The translations under genes and the position numbers were made by a program. DNA of 64,000 nt, from positions 547,178 through 611,177 of the forward strand of contig MNCI01002242.1 of assembly GCA_015680685.1 (NCBI GenBank). The letters run 5' to 3'. Shown here in pieces: positions 30,761 through 42,717 of this stretch; position 1 is the first letter of the stretch, and every line of letters begins with the position of its first letter. This stretch comes from Gnetum montanum. Lineage: Eukaryota > Streptophyta > Gnetopsida > Gnetales > Gnetaceae. The notes beneath the pieces are model-generated. The model searched no databases, was not told the DNA's origin, and worked only from the letters and a program-made list of their open reading frames with translations.

Positions 30761-32544
30761 CTACAAAAAAAATCTTCAAGAAGTATCATTGTTAATATTA
30801 TCACATACTTGATAAGTATTAATTACCTACCACTGCATGCTACTACCTTGATTATCAAACATTTATTCCCTCTAGATCAAATCTTTTAGCCAAATATCCT
30901 ACTCAAAAGAATTAAAATTTTATATGCTAAATAATTTATCATGTGTTACCCGTAAATGATTTTGTTATTAAGAATAATATGAACACTTTGCCCCACCACA
31001 GTATGTATCATGTCCTGCATGAATACATAACTCACATCCATAATAAAAGTTTCTATGTCAAATATGTCTATAATATCTTTTTGAAAAATCAATGGAAGAT
31101 TATATAACTCAACAAAATATGAAACTTTAGCATATTCTTTAGATTAGACATCAAAATCTAGTCCTCACTTATGAATAATTAACTCGACATGCTTATGTAT
31201 AAAATATCATATATCTAGAACATGCTACATCATCGAAGCATTTCTTAACTCATCAAGTAGATAAAAATGAGACTAATACCTGGCATGAAGGACTTGAATG
31301 TCATGTTTTTTTATCACATCGTTTAATTGTGAAATAAAACTCTGATTATGAAAGATTTTGAAGAAAAGAAAAAATGTGTTGAAATTGAAGATAGGAAAAA
31401 ATAATATGAAGTTGAAGATATAAAAATCAATTTAAAGTTAATTATAAGAATGATCAAATGTTAATAATGAATCCATCAAAGACAAAAGCTACTATATATA
31501 ATTTTAGAGAAAGTATTGAGTAGCCTAGATAGATAGCTTGTAAGGTAAACTTTTCCTTATCTAAAAAGAATACTATTAACTCAAATATTAAAAATGATGC
31601 CAACAAGAAGCTTATAGTTGATGGAGAAGATTTTTAATGTAAGTTTAATAATAAGTGATGAGATGAAGATCTTCCACAAGTAGTATCACTTTCTTACTAT
31701 GATACAAATATTAGTATTAAGCCATAGTTCTCTCTCTCTAATCCTTTTGTTATTTTAAGTTCAAGTATGGATGTTAAAAGTGATATAAATTTTGTTACGA
31801 CTAGAATCTTCCTCCCTACTAATAATTAATTTTCTTCACTTATTTTTTCAAAGTATTAATGGTAAGGTTGTATAGCTAAGTAGATAATTCTAGAATCATA
31901 AAAAATTATATATTTTTTTAATGATGTCTACTCAATGTCAAGCTTGTGAGGTACTCTAGATTCTATCTATTCATTATCTATATTTTTTTTGGTTCAACAC
32001 CCAAATAATTATTGAATAAACAAAGATTAACCAAACCATATACACGAAACAAAAGTAACAAAATCCCATAAAAATAGAGCAAAGTATTAAAATATCCTAC
32101 CTAAAATGATAATTCTATAGAAAGAAAACTTTGTGTGTGTTGGCACATTTAGACCATTCCATGGAGTAGGCTTTAGGATGTTATGGTGCTTTAACAGGAG
32201 CTATACATTTTTTTAAAAAAAAATGGTACTCTAGCAAGCCTACATCACAAGAATCATATCATTAAGAAATCACTTGAAAGTTTGAAATTAAGAACTGTGA
32301 TGTCTTACTTGAAGTATTGATTTGGAACCCATATGCTCAAAAATGTCTTTAAAAAATTTTGTGGTCTAACTGTCTTACTTGATGGTATTGAATTTCGTGA
32401 TTTGAAGATAACACAAAAAAGCACGCTTCTCTCTTATAAATCTAATGATCAAGAAACAAGCTTTATTAAGAGAAGCTTTGAGGAGTTTGAGTTGCAAATC
32501 AATATTTAGAGATTTTAAGGAAGGCTATTTTGAAAAAAGATAAT
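30761..32544. other. AT-rich unassigned region
   Basis: No gene or transposon domain recognised. Contains TTGGCACATTT..ACCATT..ATGGAGTAGG (32140-32174), found also at 8431-8465, and an ATGATGTCTACTCAATGTCAAGCTTGTGAGG block (31921-31952, given here only by its ends and key words) related to 52300-52350. Confidence 0.5.
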
Positions 32545-33635
32545 TGAAGATTACTTGTAAGATGGCTTGCTAAAGACATCAATTCAGCAACTTTGTTTTA
32601 ATCCTATGAGTTCATTTCTTCCTATTTTCTTTTAGTTACTTAGTTAATGGTTTAGATAGTATTGTGCTTGGTATTTAATTTTGGGACTTTTTTAGGTTGC
32701 CTTTATAGCTCTATATTTGTGCAATATTAGACTTCTATTATGGGTTGCCATACAAGAGCTTATGTTGTAGAAAAGCATATTGAGCAAATTAATAGTAATG
32801 TCTTAAAGAAATTGCCTATTTGAGTTTAGGGAATCTAGAAAATATTTGATATTTTGAGATGATTGAAATAGCTTCTTTATTTTTAAATTTTATTGCCTCA
32901 ATATTGCAATTTTTATTGCCTCAATTTTTATTATTTGCAATTCTTGACTAGTTTTAACTAGCTAAATAGACGCTTAGACTTTGTCGTTTACAAGGAATTC
33001 TGGTAGTTAAATAGAGTGTCTTCTATGAAATTGCTTATTGACCTCAAAAGGTTTGGACAATTCGTAATAGATTGAATTGGAATAGCTTTATTGTGAATTG
33101 TTTCCTCATGTCAATTTATCTTGCTTAATTGTTTGAGATACCACACAAATTTGCTTTCTTTTCTTTTCTCTTTCTAAAATCCATTGAATCTCACTCTATT
33201 TCTAGTTTTCTTATAGAATTTTCTCTCTAGGGGAAATTAGGAGTAGATTGGTAGAATTGTGCTCAAACATTTTTATGAAATTTTATTTGTTACAAGTAAT
33301 GTACTATAGGTACTATATAAACTAAGTGACTTAACAAAATAGGACCTTCAACAACTCACAGTATTTGACAAAGTTAGCTGAATTTCTTTTATGATAGCCA
33401 ATTACAGTCTCATACACAACCTAACCATTTCAACATTCACAACAACAAACACATACTCACATTTAGTTCATTTCATAACCACTGAATCAATTTGGAGATA
33501 TTTGGGCCTTGGTGTTGCCAAAGACTAGCAAGCACATGAACCCTATTTGAAGAACACCTTCATTTCCCATGACCCCGGTGACGAGATCAAAGGCCCCCAA
33601 TGTTGGGAGTCCCAAACAGTTGCCAACTGTGTGGC
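32545..33635 (+). repeat. Dispersed repeat R, copy 2 (about 1.1 kb)
   Basis: Colinear with 24471-25545 in the same orientation, with an extra segment of about 70 bases near 32590-32665. Ends around CCCCCAATGTTGGGAGTCCC. Non-coding. Confidence 0.8.
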
Positions 33636-34545
33636 TACAATCTTTCAAATAGGCTTCAAATCCTAGGCAAAACTACAATTCAATGATTGGATCTAAGTAA
33701 AACTTGAAATGAGATTTGAAACTAAGCTCTTACCAAGGTCCTAGTTAACAACATAAATCTAGATTTAGCTATTTTTTAATCTAGAATGGTCTTCCTCTCT
33801 ACTTCTATCTCATAGATATCAACTATATAATTAGATGATCTCTCATCAAATGGTTATTAGGTATTTATTCTTGTAAGAATAAGGCATGAATGGACCAAAG
33901 GGTAATCTCATGTGAAACTAAAAAATTTTATAATTCTAAAAAATAGTTTAACAATAATATTCTAACATGAGCTGGTGCCTAGCTCTAGCCTAATGGACAC
34001 CTCCTAAGGAAAAGCTAACAATTATGTCTATGCCCCAACTAATAACAAAGTCTAAGGTCAAAAGCATAACTAATGAAGGAGCTAATACAAGACTCTAAAA
34101 ATATAAGTAAAAAAGTCTATAAGGTGAAAATAAATTATTAATTATAAAAATACAAAGTAACCCAAACAAAGCATACCATAAACCAAAGTAGTACCTCACG
34201 TGCCAATGACCAATCTAGTATCTAATATATGCTAACTCAAAAATCAAACAAAAGTGTTTGTTAGTAAGTATATGCTAAAATAAAAGAAAACCCAAAAATA
34301 CTAAAATTATATAAAAAACTAAAAAAAAATTAGAGTAAAATATTAAAATATGTTTAAAAGAAGGCAATTACATAGGAGATAGAAAAGCACATAGCTCAAA
34401 GCAAAAAAGCATAGTCCATAAAAGAAAAAGATTACTAAAGCATAATACTTAGGCTAGCAAACAAGACATCAAGGGTTTAAATCACAAACATACCAAGGAA
34501 TAATGTGTATCTAAGTTAGCAATGTTACAAAGATGCTTTTTATAA
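33636..34545. other. AT-rich region upstream of element F pol
   Basis: Where gag of element F would be expected I see no gag motif and no open frame over 60 codons. A-rich between 34250 and 34440. Probably very decayed or replaced DNA. Confidence 0.45.
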
Positions 34546-34830
34546 TTGATGCTAGATGTTTATCTCGTGGGAAATGGTGTAATCTCTACTAAGGTTGTCC
34601 AAAGATTAGATCTATCCAAATTTCCTCACCCAAGGTCCTATAAAGTTCATTGGCTTTCTAAAGATCATTATCAAGAAGTGAAAGAGAAACATAATTTTTC
34701 TTTTAGGATTGATTCCTATCATGATAAGGCATCTTATGATATTCTTTCAACTAATTATGTTGATGTAATTCTTGGTAAATCTTGGAACTTTAACAGCAAG
34801 ACTACCTTTGATGGGGGCAAACATTTTTAA
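34546..34830 (+). pseudogene. Protease region of element F
   Basis: Encodes STKVVQRLDLSKFPHPRSYK, VHWLSKD and YDILSTNYVDVILGKSWNF. In chromovirus-type gypsy elements this segment reads LGLxxxPHPxPYxVxW and CDVLPMDxxHILLGRPW. The N-terminal catalytic Asp box is not recognisable. Confidence 0.7.
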
Positions 34831-35029
34831 TTTTTGCCTATGGAAAATGATATTCATAAATTGATTCCCGTGTCTTTATAGTAGTTCAAAGAAAATATTT
34901 CTACTAATTCATCTTTGAATTTTTTGAGTAAGCAAAAATATGTTCAAACTCATGAATAAGATGAATATGGTTTCATCATTATGTCAAAAATTGCAGCATG
35001 TAAGAAGGAGCAAGCAAGTAAACTTCAAG

Positions 35030-35960
35030 TAGGGGTACAACATTTAGCACAAGAATTTGTTGGTGTATTCAAGGGTACATTGAAAAGGCTTCCTCCTATG
35101 TGGCCTATTCAACATCAAATTGACTTTATACCAAGGCTAACCATATGAAATAAGAGAGCCTATTAAATGACACTACATCAAAGGGAGAATCTTCAAAGGC
35201 AGGTTAGTGAATTATTCTCAAATGATTTCATTAAGAAGTCAATATTCCCATGTGTAGTACCAATAGTGTTCGTGCCTAAAAATGATATCAATGAGATGAG
35301 GATGTACATTGAGTTTAGAACTATCAATGGGATAACCATCAAGTACTATTTTCCTATTCATGAAATGGATCACGTTCTTGATGCTCTTGCTAATGTTGAA
35401 GTCTTTTATAAGATTTATTTGGAGTGATTACCATCAAATAAGAATTATACTCGAGAATAAGTGGAAACTACTTTAAAAACTCTAGATGGATTGTATGAGT
35501 GGTTAGTCATGCCATTTGGACTAACCAGTGCTCCTACTACTTTTATAAGGTTAATGTATGATGTTGAGAGAATTAATTGGTAAACATTGCATTGTATTTT
35601 TTATGATATCTTTGTTTACAATTCCAATGAGGATGATCATGTAACATTTGAGACAAGTGTTCTTCAAATTACATGAAGTTTAGCTGGTGGTAAATGTAAA
35701 GAAATGTTAGCTTCTCAAAAGGAAGACTATGTATTTGGATCATGTTATCTCCAAAAACCAAGTAAAGATGGAGGAAGGTAAGATCAAGGTAATTAGAGAT
35801 TAACCTTCACTAAAAAATGTTAGAGATGTAAGATATTTCTTTGGGCTAGATAGTTTTTATAGAAGATTTATTAGACATGTCAATTCTATTGCATGGCCAA
35901 TACTTTCTTGTTTAGAGTACAAATTTTATCTAAGGTGATGAGCAAGAAAAATCATTCCAA
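35030..35960 (+). pseudogene. Reverse transcriptase of element F
   Basis: Encodes [81 protein letters not shown] and FYDIFVYNSNEDDH. The YxDD box has become FYDI, losing one catalytic Asp. Stops occur at 35425 and about 35458, 35580 and later. Confidence 0.82.
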
Positions 35961-36370
35961 GCATTAAAGGAAAATATTTTTTATGCTCTAGTGCTTACCA
36001 TTCTAAACTTTTCCAAGATTTTTGAAATGGAGATGGATGCAAGTGAATTTATGGTTGGTGATTTTTTATTCCAAGATGATCAACCCATTGCATTTTTCTC
36101 AAAGAAGCTAAATGAAGGTAAAAGTATAGTGCCTATAAAAACCAATTGTATTCCATGCTTCAAGCTATTAAACATCGAAGACATTACTCATTGAGAAGTA
36201 AACTTTTTTTTTTAACTAATTATATGACATTGCAATTCTTGAATTCATAAAAGAACTTAAGTGCTAAGAATACGAAATTGATGAAGTAGCTCCAAGTATC
36301 TCACTTTACACTAAAGCATAAAAGTGAAAAAAGTAATGTGATAGCAGATGCCCTTTCTAGGATTCATGTG
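35961..36370 (+). pseudogene. RNase H of element F
   Basis: Shows FEMEMDASEFMVGDFLFQDD (the DAS catalytic block), QPIAFFSKKLNEGKSIVPIK and, after a stop at 36193, SNVIADALSRIH-like text near 36325-36370. The region between is frame-shifted. Confidence 0.75.
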
Positions 36371-36409
36371 GTTAATCATTCATGCATATAAGTAGAGAGA
36401 CTTAAGGCC

Positions 36410-37560
36410 TTTACTCCTTTATACACAGATGATGCTAATTTTGATGAGATTTAGAAGGATCTTAATGCTCCATTATGTAGTAGAGTGGATAGGTGAAGCG
36501 ACTATCATCTACAACCTAGACTTCTATTTAACAATGGTGTATGTGTGCCAACTTCTAATTTCAAGTCAAATATTTTGCATGAGAAGCATACTTGTGGTAT
36601 GATTAGACATATGGGTAAGACAAAGACCTATGAGCTTATTGAAAAAAGCTACTTCTTGCCAACTATACAAAATGATGTAAATAAATTTTCTAGGGACTAT
36701 CATGTTTGTCAAACATTTAAAGGAGAAAAAGATATTGTTGGTCACTATTTATCTTTGCCCATTCCTAATACTTCATGGGAGAGTATTTTTATGCATTTTG
36801 TATATGGTATTCCAAAGAAATAGTTTGGACATGATTCTATTTTTGTGTAATCTATATATTTTTCAAATTATGCATTTTATTCCTTGTAAAAGAAACAATC
36901 ATGCATCTCATGTAGCTCATTTGTTATTCCAACTTCTTGTTAAATTACATGAAATTCCTTTGAACATTGTGAATGATAGAGATGTGAAATCTACATGTCA
37001 CTTTTGAAGATCATTGTAAAAGTTGTTGGGTAATAAATTATCCTTTTCTAGTGTCTATCATCCATAAATTGATGGGTAAATGAAGGTTGTGAATAAATCA
37101 TTGCTAAAGATTTTGAGATATCTTTGTAAAGGTCAACCAAATAGATGGAAAAAATCTCTTGGCTCATGTTCACTTTAGCTACAACTCTTGTCATTCTAGT
37201 ACTACGAAAAGTCCATTTATGGTGAATTGTAGGTATTATTCTAGAATGATATATGATTTGAAAAAAAGTTATGGTTGTGTTTGTGTTAGTTTCGATTTTG
37301 TGCAAATCATGCAAGACTTACACAAGCAAGGGAAGATAAATCTTGAAAGCAAGGCAAAAGAGATTATTGCTAACAAGAATTTGAGCAAAAAAAAGTTGAG
37401 ATTTGAAGTTGGTGAAAATGTTTGGCTTCATTTAGGCTAGAAGAGATTGAGAAATGTGAACTACTCCAAGGTTAATTCAATGAGAATTGATCCATTTCAA
37501 ATCAGGACCAAGATAAATGACAATACCTATGAACTCAATATCCCTAATGATCTACTTTTT
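36410..37560 (+). pseudogene. Integrase of element F
   Basis: Zinc-binding part: HEKHTCGMIRHMGKTKTYEL and then DYHVCQTFKGEKDIVG, where the first Cys of the CxxC pair is now Tyr (a G-to-A change). Core region at 36720-37160 is shifted between frames, with VNDRDVKSTCHF for the second Asp block. C-terminal part 37159-37440: LEVGENVW-like RFEVGENVWLHLG, then NDNTYELNIPND near 37520. The C-terminal text resembles element E at 62230-62290. Confidence 0.78.
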
Positions 37561-37600
37561 TTATTTTTAATGTTTTAGACTTGACTCCATACCATGGAAA

Positions 37601-38479
37601 GGTATTTGCAATAGGCTTGGAGGACAACAAGGAGGTTCTCAAAGATGTAGTTGAAGGTGTCACTTCAAGCATGTCTAGGAAGCAAATTGTTCTACAATCA
37701 AGAGAGGCTATTAGAACAAGTGGGAGAAAAAGACATGAGGAACGAATCCACTAAAGTGATCACAAACTTGAAAATGCACGATGGATTCATAAAAGTGATT
37801 TGGGTATGTGGGGCCTTGATGTCATCGCATATGTAAAATTCACTTGAATCTAAGTATATTTTGAAGGGTAAGAAAGATGATGAGAACATCAATCCATCTC
37901 TTTGATGTATTCTACATCCTCTATGTCCTTAGGAGTCACAAGAGTGAAATAATTGTATTTGGTTTCCTTTTTGGAGTCATTTGTGATGTTTATATGGATT
38001 AGGCAAATAACTGCAAGGCCACTATGAATCGTAGGAGGCCACAATTTGTAACTATGAGCAACTACAAGTTGTAGTTTGCCATAGTTCATTACCCGAGGGA
38101 AAATCTTTCATGTTTCATAATCTTCAGTAGTGTGTAAGATAAAAGAAGCCGCAATTAGTGAATGTGAGCCATAATCTAGTCATAGTCAGTGAATTGTAAT
38201 CTACTAGTTATCCTAGTTTGGTTCTAATCCTAGAAGAAAAAGTACTCAAAATTTGGCATGGTTTACCAATGTGAAGGTTTGTAAGTCATAGTCCCATCAT
38301 AGTTTGCAAGATGTGATCTGCTACAACCTATTAGCACTTGTAGTTTCGATAAAAATCAAAATTTTAAAAGGCATAGATGAATGATCACCTAATGCAATAT
38401 AAAGACTAGGGATGCTTCTAAAGTGTTCAAGCCCTATCTACCATAGCATTGAAAGATCATGAGAGTAGAAGAGTATCTC
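37601..38479 (+). other. Probable 3' LTR/untranslated region of element F
   Basis: No coding. Words such as CAACTACAAGTTGTAG and GCCATAGTTCATT resemble 53880-53925 upstream of element E, so this is likely the LTR part of the E/F family, but I could not define both ends. The SINE at 38499 is inserted in it, because the flanking sequence continues on the other side at 38673. Confidence 0.4.
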
Positions 38480-38498
38480 AATCATTGGGTCCCTTTAA
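38480..38498. repeat. SINE target-site duplication (left)
   Basis: AATCATTGGGTCCCTTTAA; the right copy at 38654-38672 differs by one C/T. Confidence 0.9.
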
Positions 38499-38653
38499 TA
38501 ATGATATGTTAGCCTAGTGGTAAGACACTTGATTTAGAAGCTCCAAGTCATGGCTTCGATCCTTGTGGACAATGCTAAGTTATATAAAGTTCTAATTAGA
38601 CTATATATCATGGAATATATCTATGTTTCACTTATTTCAAGTTCCAACACCCT
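38499..38653 (+). mobile_element. tRNA-derived SINE, full length, 155 bp
   Basis: 5' part is tRNA-like: A box TAGCCTAGTGG (38510-38520) and B box GGCTTCGATCC (38552-38562), close to the RNA polymerase III consensus TRGYNNARNGG and GGTTCGANTCC. The 3' part contains AAGTTATATAAAGTTCTAATT and ends CAAGTTCCAACACCCT. It is flanked by 19-bp target duplications with one mismatch, the hallmark of LINE-driven retroposition. Four more copies lie at 52439-53364. Confidence 0.9.
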
Positions 38654-38672
38654 AATCATTGGGTTCCTTTAA
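38654..38672. repeat. SINE target-site duplication (right)
   Basis: AATCATTGGGTTCCTTTAA, pairing with 38480-38498. Confidence 0.9.
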
Positions 38673-39454
38673 GTGTTTAGGTTGAGCATTTTCTTTAAGG
38701 ATTATGAGAGTGAGAGAGAATTGTCTTCGGTCTTGTTCCAAATCCTTGAGTATGTTGTACTTCCAACATTTGTACTCTAAGTTGGTATTGAATAAAGAAG
38801 TGTTATTTCTTATTCATGTTTGGTTCTCTTTTGATTCCATTAAAGTTAATTTCTAAGGGAATTTAGGTTCTTATTGTGCTTGGAATCTACACCATTTTCC
38901 ACATAAACCTATTAAAGAAGTTCAACAAAATGATATTCCCTATATGTTGGACTGGAGTAAGCAACCCTTGAGATCCAAAACAAGCTTTGAAGTGAAACCC
39001 ATATCCATAAAGGATCAAAGAACAAAGAAACTTCATAATAAAACTATTTCAAAAGTATGCATTCAATGGTCTAATTGCAACTACGACATGTGGTATCATT
39101 ATGAAGACTTGTAATTATTCATGGTATCATTTGAGGGTTTGTCTTGTGATATTTTAAGGGTCGATAACTTAGAGATTATGCCAAGCATAGAGTTGCAAAG
39201 TTGGAAAGGTAAGTGATGAGAGCTAGGTGAAGTGGGACAACAAAAGACTAATCATTCTTGTGGTCTTAAGGCCTAACCATGATGGTAGTGTTGAATTGCC
39301 TCTAAGGGAACTTAGTGCCATAGGAAGAAAACCCCAAGGCTCCCACTTAATAATTATTACTAAAGATTTTTTTTTTCAAATAAAGCACATTTACATTTCT
39401 ATTAATTGCAACACTAAGTAATCTATGATTATGTTTATGTTATTTCATGACATA
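38673..39454. other. Non-coding stretch before element G
   Basis: Continues the sequence interrupted by the SINE (LTR-like, with GAATAAAGAAGTG near 38789). TGGTATCATTATGAAG near 39091 could be a decayed initiator tRNA-Met primer site, but no LTR boundary could be set. No gag or zinc knuckle of a copia element seen. Confidence 0.4.
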
Positions 39455-39960
39455 TAGGAATGGGATGTCACACATATGATAAGTGATAGATCAAGATTTA
39501 CATCCCTATCAATCTATGATGATGGAAGTGTCACTTTTGGGAATAACAATAAAGCCTATGTTCAGGCAACATGTACATTTAAAGATAAAAAATATCCTAA
39601 AATTGAAAATGTTCTTTATGTTGTAGGTTTAGAGCATAGTTTATTAAGTGGAAGTCAACTTTGTGATGATGAAAATGTGTATTATTCCAAGTTGATTACT
39701 AAACAGATGAAGTGATTCTCATGGGTCATAGGTCAGGTAATGTTTATATTATTGATAATTGTGATTTTAGTAACTAGAATTGGAAGTGCTTGATTAGCAA
39801 ATCAAAGGAAAACTAGTTATGGCATAGAAGGTTAGGCCACTTAAACTTTGAAAGCTTTAGCAACTTTTCTAAGAATCAAATCATGGAAGGATTGCCCAAC
39901 ATTCAATCTAAGAAGGATAGGATATGTGAGACATGCCGAAAAGTTAAGTAAAAGACCATA
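39455..39960 (+). pseudogene. Protease and GAG-pre-integrase region of element G
   Basis: Encodes HMISDRSRFTSLSIYDDGSV (end of the DSGCSxHMTGD box), then NVLYVVGLEHSLLSGSQLCD and, after stops, LWHRRLGHLNFESFSN-type text at 39820-39860 with the CETCRK-like pair. The LWHxRLGH block is the copia GAG-pre-integrase zinc motif. The catalytic Asp itself is lost upstream. Confidence 0.78.
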
Positions 39961-39999
39961 TTCTTCAAGAGAAAAATTAATATTATCATAAAGCATCTT

Positions 40000-40730
40000 C
40001 TTGAGGTGTTTCATCTTGATTTGGTTGGATCTACTAGGACATGTAGTATAGGTGGTAGAAGGTTTTTTTCCTTTTTTTTTTCTTTTTTTTTTTTGTTATT
40101 ATTGATGATTACTCAAGGTTGACTTGGGTAATCCTACTAACCCGCAAGGATGAAGCCTTTCATCACTTAAAGAAGCTTTGTTGCAAGGTTCAAAGAGAAA
40201 AGGGCTACTTAATCAAGAAGATCAAAGGTGATCATGAAGGTGAATTTAACAATCTCACCTTTGCTAAGTATTATGATAATGAGAGAATTGAACATCAATT
40301 TTCAGCCCCTAGAACACCTCAACAAAATGGAGTGATTGAATGCAACAATTGAGTCTTGCAAGAAATTTCAAGAACCTTACTCCATGAATAAACATTGCTT
40401 AAATTCTTATGGGGGGAAGCTATCAACATTGCCTATTATGTTTCAAATTGAATTCTCATTAGGCCCAAGATAACAAAGACACCATTTGAGTTGTATTACA
40501 ATAAGAAACCCAAGGTGATTTTCTTTAATTTTTTTGAATTCAAATGGTGTATTTTTAAAAGCAAAGAAAAATTAAGTAAATTTGATAATAAGGTTGATGA
40601 AGACATTTTTGTTGACTATTTATCCACAAGAAAGGCTTATAGAGTTAACAACAAATGCATGCTAATGATTAAGGAAGTGGTTAATGTTGTTTTTGATGAG
40701 ACAAATCCTAGTTTGATAAGATAAATCCAA
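40000..40730 (+). pseudogene. Integrase of element G
   Basis: IDDYSRLTWVILLTRKDEAF (first Asp), IKGDHEGEFNN (second Asp, where RSDRGGEF is usual) and APRTPQQNGVIE (Glu) are all visible between 40081 and 40345. A poly-T run (40060-40096) breaks the frame upstream. The segment to 40724 (FKSKEKLSKFDNKVDEDIFV, YLSTRKAYRVNN) is the typical copia post-integrase region. Confidence 0.85.
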
Positions 40731-41079
40731 GAAGATGAAGATGATGAGATGTTATCACAACTCCATCATAGATTTGGGAACATTTCAAAAGAGAAGAATC
40801 ATAAGTTTCCTCAACATCTAAGAGTCCATCAACTCATTGGAGATATGCAAAAATCCATCTCCTAAGTCAAATCATTGGAGATTGCCATGATGGGATAAGG
40901 ACTAGAAAGAGTCTCCAAGAGTTATGCAAGACTGCTTGTTTACTTTCTCAAATTAAGCCAAACCACATTGAGGAAGCTCTAGTTGATGAGTCATGGATTC
41001 AAGCCATGAATGAGGAGCTTAATCAATTTGTAAGAAATGATGTTTGAAAACTTGTCCCTAGACCTAATGTACATATAGT

Positions 41080-41640
41080 TATTGGGACAAAATGGATTTT
41101 TAGAAATAAGCTAAATAAATATGATATTTTCACAAGAAACAAGACAAGATGAAGGCAAAAGGATATAATCAACAAGAAGAAATTGACTATATGGAAACCT
41201 TTGTACTAGTTGCAGATTTGGAATCAATTAGAATCTTACTTGCCTTTGTTACCCACAACAACAAGATGTTTTTTCAGAAGGATGCTGAAAGTAACTTTTT
41301 TAATGGCATCATTCAAGAAGTGTACATTAAGCAACCCCTAGGTTTTAAAGATCCACACAAGAAAGACCATGTCTACAAGCTCAAAAATGCCTTCTATGGG
41401 ATTAAGCAAGGCCCTAGGGCTTGGTATGAAAGATTGCCCCAATATTTGATTCAAAATGGTTTTGTAAGAGGTTCCTCTAACCCTACCCTTTTCATTTTAA
41501 AGAAAGAAAATAATATTTTGATTGTTTAAAGTTATATAGATGATATTGTATTTGGTGCTACAAATCCTTTGCTTTGAAGAAATTTGAACACATGATGTAA
41601 GTTGAGCTTGAAATGAACCTCATGGATGAACTAGTATTTT
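41080..41640 (+). pseudogene. Reverse transcriptase of element G
   Basis: Encodes KAKGYNQQEEIDYMETF, QKDAESNFFNGIIQEVYIKQ (copia QxDVKxAFLxG block), FYGIKQGPRAWYERL and, after a TAA at 41527, SYIDDIVFGATN with the YxDD box intact as YIDD. Otherwise frameshifted. Confidence 0.88.
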
Positions 41641-42398
41641 TTCTTGGGACTTCAAATTGTTCAAAACAATAATGGGATATTCATTTTGAAATCTAAATAT
41701 GTCAAAGAAGTCCTCAAGAAATATGGCATGAAAAATACCAAGAAGACCATTATTCCCATGAGTCCTCAAACTAAAATATGTAAAAATGAACCAGGTAAGA
41801 ATTTTGATGAGAAACTTTATAGAGGAATTATTGGTATCTTGTTATATCTTATTGGTAAGAAAATTTTAAGATATTTGAAAGGTACTACACAACATGGTCT
41901 TTGGTATCCTAGGCACACATGCTTTGATAGTGTTGGCTATTCAAATGCAGATTGGGCTAGAGTAATTGATGATAGAAAGAGTACAACTAGAAATTGCTTT
42001 TGTATAGGTCAATACCTTATGTCATAGATGACAAAAAAGAAAATTGAACTTCTCTTTTAACTATTGAAGCTAAGTAAACTATAGTTGGAAATTGTTATGC
42101 TCAACTAATGTGAATGAATCAAATGCTTAAGGATTATGGTCAAGAGAAAGACAAGGTTTTGATGTTTTGTGATAATATGAGTGCAATTAACATTGCAAAG
42201 AATCGAGTGCAACATTCCAAGACAAAGCACATAGAAATAAGGTACCAGTTTATATGTGAGCAAGTGCAAGAAGGAAAGATTGGAATTGAGTACATCAAGT
42301 TAGATAATCAACTAGTAGGCATAATAGCCAAACCCCTTCCATTCGATATATTTGAAGAGATCAAAAAAGGATTGGGGATTGGACCTTATCCCAATTGA
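41641..42398 (+). pseudogene. RNase H of element G
   Basis: GLQIVQNNNGIFILKSKYVK, then YLKGTTQHGLWYP, GYSNADWARVIDDRKST (copia SDADWAG block with the catalytic Asp), then CDNMSAINIAKNRVQHSKTK. Breaks at about 41842 (missing segment) and 42025. Ends at a TGA, 42396-42398. Confidence 0.85.
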
Positions 42399-42717
42399 AA
42401 GATAGTCTATGACCCTCAACTCTCTTAGCGATGTATCAACTGAGAGTTATGTGGCTTTTTTTGTGCAGATTGTGTTTTTATTTATGTTAATTAGACAATA
42501 TTGATTGTGTAAATGTTACTTAGCCATGTTTGAGCCTAATCCTCCATTAAAACTCGACTAAACTTTCACCTTGTGCATTAATTTTTTGTTGGTTCGGCTA
42601 GACAATCAAGTCGCCCCCTACCTCAATAAGCATTCCATCAAAGTTGGCAATTCTACATAGTGAGGGCACTTTGTATGAGCTAAGACTAATTGTTGACAGT
42701 CTTGGTAGGGGTGACCC

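Larger units (their letters stand above)
34546..37600 (+). mobile_element. Element F: Ty3/gypsy pol remnant
   Basis: Protease-like, RT, RNase H and integrase pieces in gypsy order on the plus strand, closely similar to element E (55860-62300). No gag, primer site or 5' LTR was found, so it is 5'-truncated. Numerous stops and shifts. Confidence 0.85.

Noticed and set aside
38505-38565. Possible tRNA gene (A box and B box present)
   Set aside because: No acceptor stem or anticodon arm can be formed; the unit has a SINE 3' part and target duplications.
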